From the NCBI GenBank assembly GCA_031267935.1, contig JAIRYD010000133.1:1-32482 (forward strand): DNA of 32,482 nucleotides. Reading direction: 5' to 3'. The stretch comes from Tannerella sp. Its GTDB lineage: Bacteria > Bacteroidota > Bacteroidia > Bacteroidales > Tannerellaceae. The notes under the pieces are model-generated. The model did not search any database, had not been told where the DNA came from, and saw only the letters and a list, made by a program, of their open reading frames with translations. This document shows, piece after piece, positions 18,484 to 27,201 of this stretch. The position numbers and the translations under genes are program-made. Positions within the stretch are counted from its first letter, which is position 1, and each line of letters opens with the position of its first letter.

Positions 18484-19614
18484 TCAATTTATTACATATA
18501 TACTTTTAAACCATTCCAATTCTTCGTACCGCGCATCGAGATACGGATATTCGTCCTGCCGGATGTATGTCGTCAGGCCCGAGTGTTTTTCGATTTTAAA
18601 TCCCAGAGATGATGGGATAAATTCCGGTGTAGCAGCCTTGTAAATCACACAATTATCTACCATGCGCATCAATTCGGCCTGTTTTCCGGCGTCTTTCAGT
18701 ATGCGCGAAAAATAATCTTCAAAATCAAAAAACAGGTGATACGAGTAACGGTCGAAATGCTGGACATCGCCGATATCCACGCTTTTATTCACCGACACGT
18801 TTTCCCGCAGCCAGTCGGAAAGCGCATTCAACCCGTCCGTTCTGATGATGCTCAACGTCGCCGAGCGCAATTCGCCCGACTTCGTATCCACCTCTTCATA
18901 AGCGTCTTTCGTGAATTTTTCCAAATTCGCTTTCGGCTCGAAAAGCGCGTTGACCGACAATTCATATACTCCCTGAAAACCGGGAGACAGTATTTCGGCA
19001 GACGACGCCACGATATATTCCGCTTTGTTTCTCAGTTCATACGCGACTTCTATTCCGGCCATAAAACACGCTTCGAAAAGAATAAATTCAAACAGGCTGT
19101 CCGGTATTGCCGCCGCAAAGTCCGTCATACTCATCCAGTTTGCTCCATCCTGTACAAGAGATCGCGTCGGCATCGAACGCGGCGACGATAACGTCGCCTC
19201 CGGCAACCAGCCCGACGCATGAGAGAACAGGATCATTCCGTACGAATCAGCCGGATACATGTCTGCTACATCTCGCAATATCCCGGCAAATACCTCCGGC
19301 GATGCCGAATTTTCATCTTCATGTGCATAGATCTCCTTCGTCTTTTTTATCCCGTTTTCCACATATACTTCTTCCAACACGGCTCCTGTTCCATACAAAT
19401 CCCTGTATATGATCAGATATCCGTTCTTCCCGTTCCAGCCTTTCTTCAGCGATTCGACTTTGCCGTCCGCCTCGCCTCTCAGATTGTTGTCGCATCCGAT
19501 ATATACGAAAACCGTCCGTTTGAAATCCGGTTCTTCGGGTTTTTCGATATATTCCCGCACGCAGGACGACAGAAAAAACAGATAAATCATACACGCAAAA
19601 CATTTATACCGCAT
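18484..19614 (-). CDS. Clostripain family (C11) cysteine peptidase, lipoprotein
   Basis: 376 residues from MRYKCFACMIY, with a short lipoprotein signal and lipobox LSSC (Cys18). The caspase-like clan CD fold is visible: RTVFVYIGCDNNL as the first strand, the catalytic His in MILFSHASGW (His132) and the catalytic Cys in FILFEACFMAGIEVAYEL (Cys183), followed by YIVASSAEI. Family members usually cleave after Arg or Lys. The upstream extension in the track ORF (to 19830) translates a REP-like palindrome and the promoter region, so it is rejected. The gene lies between the giant adhesin and the AraC regulator. A role in processing pilus subunits or adhesin is inferred from position. Confidence 0.88.
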   Translation of the reverse strand: MRYKCFACMIYLFFLSSCVREYIEKPEEPDFKRTVFVYIGCDNNLRGEADGKVESLKKGWNGKNGYLIIYRDLYGTGAVLEEVYVENGIKKTKEIYAHEDENSASPEVFAGILRDVADMYPADSYGMILFSHASGWLPEATLSSPRSMPTRSLVQDGANWMSMTDFAAAIPDSLFEFILFEACFMAGIEVAYELRNKAEYIVASSAEILSPGFQGVYELSVNALFEPKANLEKFTKDAYEEVDTKSGELRSATLSIIRTDGLNALSDWLRENVSVNKSVDIGDVQHFDRYSYHLFFDFEDYFSRILKDAGKQAELMRMVDNCVIYKAATPEFIPSSLGFKIEKHSGLTTYIRQDEYPYLDARYEELEWFKSIYVIN

Positions 19615-19641
19615 GCGGCGCCTTGCATATACGGATTCGCC

Positions 19642-19669
19642 GGATTGCTTCAGTGCATTCGCAATGGTG
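19642..19669. repeat. Half copy of the REP-like palindrome
   Basis: GGATTGCTTCAGTGCATTCG... matches the reverse complement of the left arm at 9396 in 23 of 28 positions by eye. No partner arm is present. It lies just upstream of the protease gene. Confidence 0.6.
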
Positions 19670-19710
19670 AAACGCGTATTTCCGTCTCTGCGGAAAACGA
19701 ATCCGTAAAG

Positions 19711-19718
19711 CAAATGTA
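19711..19718 (-). promoter_or_regulatory. Possible -7 box of the clostripain-AraC operon
   Basis: Minus strand TACATTTG, matching TAnnTTTG, about 97 bp before the protease ATG. If used, protease and regulator are transcribed separately from the fimbrial structural genes. Confidence 0.45.
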
Positions 19719-20114
19719 CAGGATAAATCTTGCGGTTTACACACCTGTACGTGTCGCACAAAGTATGCTCGCCACTATTGTTCCCGTCCGTGTTTTTGCA
19801 TGTGCTCATACATTTCAAATATTTGTCCAAAAACGCCCCTGCAAGGGCTTCTTCGAGGTATTCCGGCGCTCCGGATTATCCTACTTTCCCATTTTCGGCC
19901 GCAATAATACATTATTATTCCCTAATTCACAAATTTCCGGATAAATTTTTTTCTACAAAATGACACAATTTCATGTAATTTGCGGTGAAACAACTATTTT
20001 AAAAATTGACTAAATTTCGTTTTCATGCGGAAGTTATTACAAAATATAACTGATTTGGCATATTCGGCACATTCGCCGACGACACAAACGCGCCGTATCT
20101 TCCGCACCCGATTT

Positions 20115-23100
20115 TCAATTCTCCACATACACTTTTCGAGCCGGCTGCGCCTGGCCTCTCACCTGCGTTTTCACAAAATATATCCGGCCGGGCGCCACCG
20201 GAATCGACAGATGCGTACCCGCCGTTTCTCCGCGGTACACCGTCGTCCCCGTCACGTCGTATACCGTCACGCCCGCAAGCCGTCCGTCCGGATCTTCGAT
20301 GTGGATGCGGCCTGCTGCGGCATATATGTGCACATCGTCATCCGGCACGCTTTCCACGCCTGTCGGTGCGCCGATGTATAGACTGAAACGATCGTTCACT
20401 TCCGTCGCGCCCGCCACATTCGACGGCTGCACGGTAAACACGTACGTCGACTGCCGCTGCAGGTCGATCTCGCGGTCGCGCTGGCCGTGATCGACCAGAT
20501 ACACCGCACGTCCGAAGTCCGCCACGCCGGAAAAGTCGAGCGTCACAGGCGCATCCGTACTTTCCAGACGAAGACCCAGCTTCACCGGTGCGCTGAAATC
20601 GCCGCTGCGATTGATGGCCAGTGCGTCACGGTCGTCGGTGAGCGTATACACCTGCACGGGCACGCCGTCGACAAACGCCTTGCGCGAATCCTCGCCGGGG
20701 TCGTACGCGGCAGCGGCGCCTGTTTCGTTGCGCAGCAACGTCGCGTTGGCATACGACTGCTGGTGCGCCGTGATCCGCAGCATGCCGCGTTCCGACGGCG
20801 CACTGCGCAGTGCATAGCCCCGCGACGGGCCTGTGGTCGTCGTCATGGAGGCCTTCATCTGCAATGTGTTGAACGAGGCGCCCTGCCGCTTCATGACGAA
20901 AAACGACTGAAACGGCGCCACAAGCGGTTCCGTGCCGGCCGGCATCACTGCGTCCGCAATGATGTAGCGCATCGTATCGCCCGTGGTGAGCAGCGTAATG
21001 AATCCTTCGTCCACATTGCCGCTCCATATCTTATATGAATTTTCTATATTGCCGGCGTTGTCCGTCAGAAATTCAGCCACTTTCAGGTAGGCTGCAAACG
21101 GATTGACCACCTGTATCAGCGACCAGGTCGCGTCTACGGGCAGCGCCAGCACACCTGCCGCAGACAGGGAACCGTGCGTAATGAATTTTTCGGGATTGCC
21201 GCGCGTCAGAACGCCCGACGGTTGTCCGCCGATCCCCGTGTAGGATGTCGCAACTTTCGGGAAAGTGAAACGTTTGCCTTCCGTATCCGGCTGGATGTAT
21301 ATGTTGAACGGCCGGCCCAGCGGCAACGCCACGCCCATGCTTCCGAATGTGGCCGTAAACGTCTTTTCCGCCGCCACGGAACCCGGTATGTCCGGATTGC
21401 CCGACTGGAAGAAGTTCATGTAAACCGAACCCCAGTCGGGCTGGTTTGTGGCTTTGGGAAAATGGTAATCGCCCGTATACGTGTGTGTAAGCGGAGCCGA
21501 CCACATGACGAAACGGTCTTTTTCCGACGAAACGGGTTCGAAGTCGATCGAAGCGTTCCCGTACGTGAGGAGATGGATGCCGGCGATCATGGCGCGGTCT
21601 TCGAGATGGATATTACCGCATGCCGTTTCCGCCGTCAGTTCGGGATAGTGCGGACAGTCCTTGCCGAGGATGACATCCACGCAATCGCCGTTGGGCGCCC
21701 ACGTCATGGCGAGCGGCCGGCCGTTTTTGATCTGTACCCAGTTGTCCGGATTGAACCAGTCCGTATCGACGGCGCCCGTCCACCGGGCCGTGTCGGCGCC
21801 CAAAGGCGTGCCCAGCACCTTGACCGTGATTCGGCCCATTGGGAAACTCTTCGTCCGGAAAGGATACCACACGCCATCGGACGAAGGGATATTTCCGAAA
21901 TGCGGTCGCACGTAGAACGAAGTGTCGGCAGACGGATTGGTAAGGACCGGAAATGTATTGCCGATATAGGTCGAATCGCTTCTGTACCACCAGAACTCCA
22001 CATGTGCAGGCTCCTCGCTGAGGCAGACCGTATAGGACGGTACGCCCCGGCACACGGTGAAACTGCCCTGACAGCTCTCGAGCAGATAAATATATACGTC
22101 GGCCGTACGGGTGACGCTTTCGCATGTCAGTTTATAGGTGAAATGCACCAGATTGCTGCCGTACGACGGACCGGGAGCCGTATACATGATCTTGTTGTTC
22201 ACGATCTGAATGGAGCCGAACGTGCCGCTCAGCACGCCCGGGCCGCCCGGCGTCGTGATGTTGGCGGCCGTGAGCGGCAGGTTGTTGCACGGCGAATCCA
22301 GTATGTCGTTTGCAAAAACGTCGATCAGGACCGTGCCGTAATGCGGCACGGTGGCCAGGTCTTCGCGGACAAGGAATGTGGCTACCTCCACATGGTTGTT
22401 ACCCCAGTCGCATTCGAGGATCGCGTCCGGCACCATATTCCCGTTCACCAGCGTACCGCCTACAATAATATCGTAAACCCCCGCCACATCGACAACGGTA
22501 ATCTCGTACGTCTTCACATCGCCCGGATACAATGTCGTGCCGAGGACTTGATTGTAAATGGAAGGGTTGGCTTCGTCGTTGAGATAAATCCTGACCGGTA
22601 TGCTCGGATGCAGGGAGGCATCGCCGATGTTTCTCACCTTGAATGTCAGTTTTTTCGTGCTGACGTTGAGCGCAGCATCGATCACTTCGGCGTCGGGCGT
22701 GAGTACAATCGGCCGGATGATTTCCCGGCCAACCGCATGTTCGAAACTCGACGAGATGACGGTCTGCATGATATTGCCGTTATACACGAACGTCTTTTCG
22801 AGATCGGTGTCGTTCTTGTAAAAAGCATAGTCGGGATCCAGTGGATGGAACACCCTTTCCGGCATCGTGAGATCTGCCTTGATCTTCATCGGATGATAGT
22901 GAAACTGATTCCAGACGGGCGGCGCGGGCGCCAGATCGCGGTTTATTCCTTCCACGACGAGGATAAACCCGGCCGCATTGGTTCCGGTCGCATTGGATCG
23001 TCCCATGACTATGATATCGGCCGAACCGTCGCCATCCACATCGGCAATGGCGGGGTATTCATAACCGGTATAAGAAGTACAGGGATCCTTGCGCAAACGG

Positions 23101-24824
23101 ATCACATTCGGCTTATTGGCAGTCGTGGCATCAAGTCTTACATACGATTCCCGCGCCGAGATGATACGCAACGTTTGTTCGTCGCGGTAGCAAATATCCG
23201 CCATGCCGTCGTTGTCGAAATCGAACAGCGTAAAACCGGTATTGATGGAATCGTCATCGTGTTCCAGCATAAAGGACACTTTCAGACGGTCGTTCGACGC
23301 TACGCCGCTGTTGTTATCCCATGTAAATGAAATCAGACATCCGGCCACACTGGTGCTGGATAATGTCTTGGACGAAGTAACCCCTCCATCGGTCACATTC
23401 GGATGGACGGGAATTCCGGATAAAGTTGTACTGGTGCTGGGAGCAAAAGGTCTGCCGCAAATCAGGGAAATTTCCGGCAGTTTTTTCCCGTTCTGCACCT
23501 TTCCGTCTATATCGCCGATATAAAGATACGAACCCACTCCTTCCGCAGCAGGGCAATATGCCGTAAATGTTCTTGTTGTTAAAAGTGTTCCTGCCGTCAT
23601 CTCTTCATTCGGTCTCCAGACTCTTATCGTGTGCTCCATACGATAGCCGGAAGTCCTGCTAATATTGTGCGTGACGACTTCGGCCTTTCCGTCGCCGTCG
23701 ATATCGGCTACGGCCGTCCGGCCGTCCGGTACGCCGGCACAGGTCAACGTTTCATAAAGTCTTGTGACCATGTTAATGTGATGATAAATTTTCCCGCCGG
23801 CTATGTAATCGTAAATGCCGTCGCCGTCGATATCGTAGATCGCCGGAAAGGTGATGGAATGTTCATTATGATTATCAAAACTGAGGCCGGCGCCTACATA
23901 AGCGGTTTTGTTTGCAGCAATGGGACTGGAACCCAGGTCCTCAAATTTTGTAATACCTACACCGGTGGCCGCATTGTATACTTTATTGTAAACAATAAGT
24001 TCCGGCACGCCGTCCCCGTTCATATCCACAATTTGGGGAGTTGGACGATCATATATATTTGCACCGGAAGAAGACTCGTTACTGGCCCCGGAAGCATCAT
24101 ACCGGGTCGTGGTTCTCCATCTTTCCACAAGATTGAAGTTGTCGTCGGTGACTTCGAATGATGCGGTTTGTTTTTTATATAGAGCGGTGGACGAGTTATT
24201 GAAGCAGACAATGATTTCGCCGAATCTGTTGGGGCCTATGGCATTTACCAGCGCAATCTGTGAAGGGGAACCATGATAACCCGACTGGCAATGTTCAACG
24301 CCACCACCTGGGAGCGCAAACTTCCTGAGTACGGCGCCGGTCTGGCCGTTAAAGATATATAAGTAAGGCGAATTGTAATTTATACCGGTTCCATCCAAAC
24401 TCAGCGCCACGATTTCCGGCTTCCCGTCGCCATTAAGATCACCAACCATCGGTACGGTAAAACCATACAAACGATCTATGCCTTCTCCTCCGCCATTGCC
24501 TCCCTGTTGCCAGAATTTCTGTTGCGGTCCGAAAACTACCGTCGGCATTTCCGTAAAACAGCGATACAGCGTAGAATCGACATATCCGGTCGGATAGGGC
24601 GCCGCGCGCAAAAGAGGGATGCGGGGGCGTTCATTCTGTTCGCCGATCGTGAACTGTTTGAAATTGAATTCCAATGTTTTTGCAGCCGGCAACGTATCGG
24701 TCGGCACGGTCGTTCCGACAGGCTCGGAAGGGTGATTGATTCCGGCATACGACCCTGCTCCGCATAAAAGCGCGCACACGATCATCCCTTCGCGTAACAA
24801 CTTTTTTACATTCCAAACTTTCAT
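20115..24824 (-). CDS. Giant FG-GAP/VCBS repeat surface adhesin with T9SS-like C-terminus
   Basis: 1569 residues with a signal peptide (MIVCALLCGAGSYA). Residues about 120-620 hold six calcium-binding D-x-[DN]-G/N-D-G motifs of the FG-GAP/VCBS propeller type (for example GDLNGDGKPEIV near 129, DIDGDGIYDYI at 331, DVDGDGSADIIV at 595), expected to fold as a beta-propeller. Then follow a CARDB-like domain (KLTFKVRNIGDASLHPSIPV, about 755-860), an Ig/cadherin-like region (YGSNLVHFTYKL), a WTGAVDTDWFNPDNW segment and a C-terminus VTVYDVTGTTVYRGE...PGRIYFVKTQ...ARKVYVEN that resembles a type A T9SS sorting domain. It starts 11 bp after the FISUMP subunit gene, so it is co-transcribed with pilus genes. 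I infer a surface or tip adhesin; family, ligand and secretion route are unproven. Confidence 0.85.
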   Translation of the reverse strand: MKVWNVKKLLREGMIVCALLCGAGSYAGINHPSEPVGTTVPTDTLPAAKTLEFNFKQFTIGEQNERPRIPLLRAAPYPTGYVDSTLYRCFTEMPTVVFGPQQKFWQQGGNGGGEGIDRLYGFTVPMVGDLNGDGKPEIVALSLDGTGINYNSPYLYIFNGQTGAVLRKFALPGGGVEHCQSGYHGSPSQIALVNAIGPNRFGEIIVCFNNSSTALYKKQTASFEVTDDNFNLVERWRTTTRYDASGASNESSSGANIYDRPTPQIVDMNGDGVPELIVYNKVYNAATGVGITKFEDLGSSPIAANKTAYVGAGLSFDNHNEHSITFPAIYDIDGDGIYDYIAGGKIYHHINMVTRLYETLTCAGVPDGRTAVADIDGDGKAEVVTHNISRTSGYRMEHTIRVWRPNEEMTAGTLLTTRTFTAYCPAAEGVGSYLYIGDIDGKVQNGKKLPEISLICGRPFAPSTSTTLSGIPVHPNVTDGGVTSSKTLSSTSVAGCLISFTWDNNSGVASNDRLKVSFMLEHDDDSINTGFTLFDFDNDGMADICYRDEQTLRIISARESYVRLDATTANKPNVIRLRKDPCTSYTGYEYPAIADVDGDGSADIIVMGRSNATGTNAAGFILVVEGINRDLAPAPPVWNQFHYHPMKIKADLTMPERVFHPLDPDYAFYKNDTDLEKTFVYNGNIMQTVISSSFEHAVGREIIRPIVLTPDAEVIDAALNVSTKKLTFKVRNIGDASLHPSIPVRIYLNDEANPSIYNQVLGTTLYPGDVKTYEITVVDVAGVYDIIVGGTLVNGNMVPDAILECDWGNNHVEVATFLVREDLATVPHYGTVLIDVFANDILDSPCNNLPLTAANITTPGGPGVLSGTFGSIQIVNNKIMYTAPGPSYGSNLVHFTYKLTCESVTRTADVYIYLLESCQGSFTVCRGVPSYTVCLSEEPAHVEFWWYRSDSTYIGNTFPVLTNPSADTSFYVRPHFGNIPSSDGVWYPFRTKSFPMGRITVKVLGTPLGADTARWTGAVDTDWFNPDNWVQIKNGRPLAMTWAPNGDCVDVILGKDCPHYPELTAETACGNIHLEDRAMIAGIHLLTYGNASIDFEPVSSEKDRFVMWSAPLTHTYTGDYHFPKATNQPDWGSVYMNFFQSGNPDIPGSVAAEKTFTATFGSMGVALPLGRPFNIYIQPDTEGKRFTFPKVATSYTGIGGQPSGVLTRGNPEKFITHGSLSAAGVLALPVDATWSLIQVVNPFAAYLKVAEFLTDNAGNIENSYKIWSGNVDEGFITLLTTGDTMRYIIADAVMPAGTEPLVAPFQSFFVMKRQGASFNTLQMKASMTTTTGPSRGYALRSAPSERGMLRITAHQQSYANATLLRNETGAAAAYDPGEDSRKAFVDGVPVQVYTLTDDRDALAINRSGDFSAPVKLGLRLESTDAPVTLDFSGVADFGRAVYLVDHGQRDREIDLQRQSTYVFTVQPSNVAGATEVNDRFSLYIGAPTGVESVPDDDVHIYAAAGRIHIEDPDGRLAGVTVYDVTGTTVYRGETAGTHLSIPVAPGRIYFVKTQVRGQAQPARKVYVEN

Positions 24825-24835
24825 TGTTTTGAACT

Positions 24836-27133
24836 TTATTCGTTATATTTTTCCTTCATGCACCGCACCGAGAATCCGTTCGCTCTGAACGCATTTTCGA
24901 TCGTGGCGCTTCCATTCCGGATATGCAGGCATTTGGCGCTCGGTCCAGCCGTTTCGGCCGTCCAGTAGTAACCGGAGGCGCCGACGTCGAAGAGCTGTCC
25001 CGTGCTGAAGTCGAGGCCGCCTGCAGCGGGCAGCACGAGGCCGCCTTCATAAGCCTGTCCGTAATTCCATCCGCCGACGGGTGTGAGCGCCTCCAGAAAT
25101 TCGGCGGCCGTCGGCACGCGCCATCCGGCAGGACACGGGTCGTACGGCGATTTCAGTCCGCCTGTGGTCCACAGCGAATTGTCGGCGTCGTCCGTGTCCG
25201 ACCAGGTGTACCAGGGTGGCAGCGTGCTCGTGATAAACGTCGCGGGACGTCGGTGCGACTCTTCCAGCGGATTGCTGCCGAGCGTCGTCACGTCCTGCGG
25301 AGAAACGTATGGTAAGGGCACTGCACTCCCCCGGTATGTAGATCGCTGTGTGCTGCCCGTCAGGGATTGGCTTCCCACTAAAGGTTCTTTCCGTCCCCAC
25401 TGGTACAGCAGTCCGTACGAGTCGACACTGCCCGGCGCATACGCCTTGGCGCCCAGGTTGCGGTCCATGAAGATCCGCCCCTTGTAGTTCACCTGACCGG
25501 CCGGACTGTCGGGATCATAACCGTTCCAGACATGCCACGACCAGACAATGTTGCTGCTTCCGTCGCGCAATACGAATACGGCATTGCCGGCGCCGTTCAG
25601 CGTGACGCCGGCAGGATTGGCACTCGGATACGTACTTGAAACGATGTTCGGTACGTCTTCCCACAGCAGATCGATCGTTGCGCCGGCACGGATTGTGCCG
25701 TCCATACCGGCTGTTGCCCTGTCAATAATAAGATTCGCGGCCGTCGCACTGCTCGTAAAGGATGCATACTGGCGCACGTGAATGGTTTTTGTCAGCGTAC
25801 CGGCCCGGAAAGTGATGGCGCCTTCGCGTACATACGCATCATATAGTTTATTGACCGAAAAGCCGGTATACGAAGGAGTCGTCGTCTGGGAGAGAAAAAA
25901 CGAACCGTTGTAGCTCACCGTCCATGCCGGAACTCCGGGATAATTGGTTTCTACGTAGATCTGTTTTGCATCTGTTTCGGTCATAACCATGTCGCCTTCG
26001 CTCAGGGCGAGATAATACTGCCCGTCGAAAACAAATTCTTTCATGCGTGCGTCGGTCACGCTCAGGTCGTATTCCAGATTGGCGCTCCGGATGGCTGCCG
26101 CCTCTTCTTTAGTGGCAAATCCCGGACGCGATATGTTTCTGATATTGATGAGATAGCGATGATTGCGCAGGAGGGGCAGCGTGTTGTCGGACGCATCGAT
26201 AAAGTCTACGCGGTAATACAGTTCCGGTCCGTTGTCATATTCGGCGCCGATCACAAGAAAAGTGGGATTGGGTGCGACGGCGGCTTCGGGGACGTATATT
26301 TCGCTGAAAAATTTGTTCGTGCCAATGATATATTCCTGTGTCGCAGTGATGGGCGTCGCATCCGTCGGGACGGATGGAGCCGTCGCTTTATGAAGCGTCC
26401 TGTCGAAGTTCGGCAGGCTGGGCGCCAGAAAACCTCTGTTTCGCGGATTATATACGTATATATGCTTAATTTTAAAATGATTACCGAATCCGAGGGAAGG
26501 GTCGACGGCAAACAGATCCACGCCTACATCTATTTTGGCAATGCTGCGCACGAGCGTCACTTCGACGCGTTCCATCACGACCGGATCCTGCACGAGCACA
26601 TATTCCGGGTCGTCGGATTCGCCCCACATCGGGAATGGCGCATACGGATTGGTTTGCCATTTCCCGCTGAAATTGAATTTCAATCTGTTATATACGTCGC
26701 CGAGTGTTTCGCCCGTCGCAATCGCGGCGCCGTCCAACACCGTGGAGGCGTTGGCGACCACCACCAGCTTCAACGGATTTTTATATCTTTGAAGTTTGAC
26801 GTCTGCGTCTTTCAGGTTGCCGTTCACTTCGCCGGCGCCCGGCTTTATTTTGGCGGGGTCGACCGTGATTCTGTAGCAGAACGTATCCACGCCTGAACCG
26901 TTTTTGGAAAAGGCAAGGATGTCCAGTTCCCGGATTTCGTTTTCATCGTCGGGCGAAAGGGCGTAAGTCGTAGCAGGATGAAGCACGCCGGGCACCGTCA
27001 TGCGGATCTTTACGTCGGACGTTTCCGCCGCCACATCGCCCCCTTCACCGTCAGGGGGATCCATGCTCTGGTGCTCCATCGAACACGCCACAAGCCCCCA
27101 CAACAGAAGAATTATATAATACCACTTTTTCAT
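24836..27133 (-). CDS. Fimbrillin-like lipoprotein with BACON-like and FISUMP domains
   Basis: 765 residues; lipobox GLVAC (Cys17). Residues about 40-365 are a FimA/Mfa-type fimbrillin fold (VKIRMTVPG first strand, ENEIRELDILAFSKNG, KLVVVANAS, LVRSIAKIDVGVD, TLPLLRNHRYLINIRNI). A BACON-like segment follows (KQIYVETNYPGVPAWTVSYN, ...TFRAGTLTKTIHVRQY). The C-terminal 230 residues are a FISUMP domain: RIFMDRNLGAKAY, LYQWGRKEPL, PYDPCPAGWRVPTAAEFLEAL and a final FSVRCMKE. The N-terminal half closely parallels the next-upstream gene, so the two look like tandem paralogues, one with FISUMP added. It lies 68 bp after that gene and 11 bp before the adhesin. Likely a minor or tip subunit. Confidence 0.87.
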   Translation of the reverse strand: MKKWYYIILLLWGLVACSMEHQSMDPPDGEGGDVAAETSDVKIRMTVPGVLHPATTYALSPDDENEIRELDILAFSKNGSGVDTFCYRITVDPAKIKPGAGEVNGNLKDADVKLQRYKNPLKLVVVANASTVLDGAAIATGETLGDVYNRLKFNFSGKWQTNPYAPFPMWGESDDPEYVLVQDPVVMERVEVTLVRSIAKIDVGVDLFAVDPSLGFGNHFKIKHIYVYNPRNRGFLAPSLPNFDRTLHKATAPSVPTDATPITATQEYIIGTNKFFSEIYVPEAAVAPNPTFLVIGAEYDNGPELYYRVDFIDASDNTLPLLRNHRYLINIRNISRPGFATKEEAAAIRSANLEYDLSVTDARMKEFVFDGQYYLALSEGDMVMTETDAKQIYVETNYPGVPAWTVSYNGSFFLSQTTTPSYTGFSVNKLYDAYVREGAITFRAGTLTKTIHVRQYASFTSSATAANLIIDRATAGMDGTIRAGATIDLLWEDVPNIVSSTYPSANPAGVTLNGAGNAVFVLRDGSSNIVWSWHVWNGYDPDSPAGQVNYKGRIFMDRNLGAKAYAPGSVDSYGLLYQWGRKEPLVGSQSLTGSTQRSTYRGSAVPLPYVSPQDVTTLGSNPLEESHRRPATFITSTLPPWYTWSDTDDADNSLWTTGGLKSPYDPCPAGWRVPTAAEFLEALTPVGGWNYGQAYEGGLVLPAAGGLDFSTGQLFDVGASGYYWTAETAGPSAKCLHIRNGSATIENAFRANGFSVRCMKEKYNE

Positions 27134-27201
27134 TTCCCATTATTTAATCATGAAAAATCAATAACCTGCCGCATATCCTGCTTGTTCCTTCTCATACGCC
27201 A

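Larger units (their letters stand above)
19615..20114. other. 500-bp gap between the adhesin and protease genes
   Basis: Contains one half of a REP-like palindrome (19642-19669), a minus-strand -7 box (19711-19718) and a short TCGGC/GCCGA hairpin just after the adhesin stop (20064-20079) without a U-tract. Otherwise AT-rich; no gene recognised. Confidence 0.6.

Noticed and set aside
19615-19830. N-terminal extension of the clostripain ORF
   Set aside because: It translates a REP-like half palindrome and the candidate promoter, and would place the lipoprotein signal internally.
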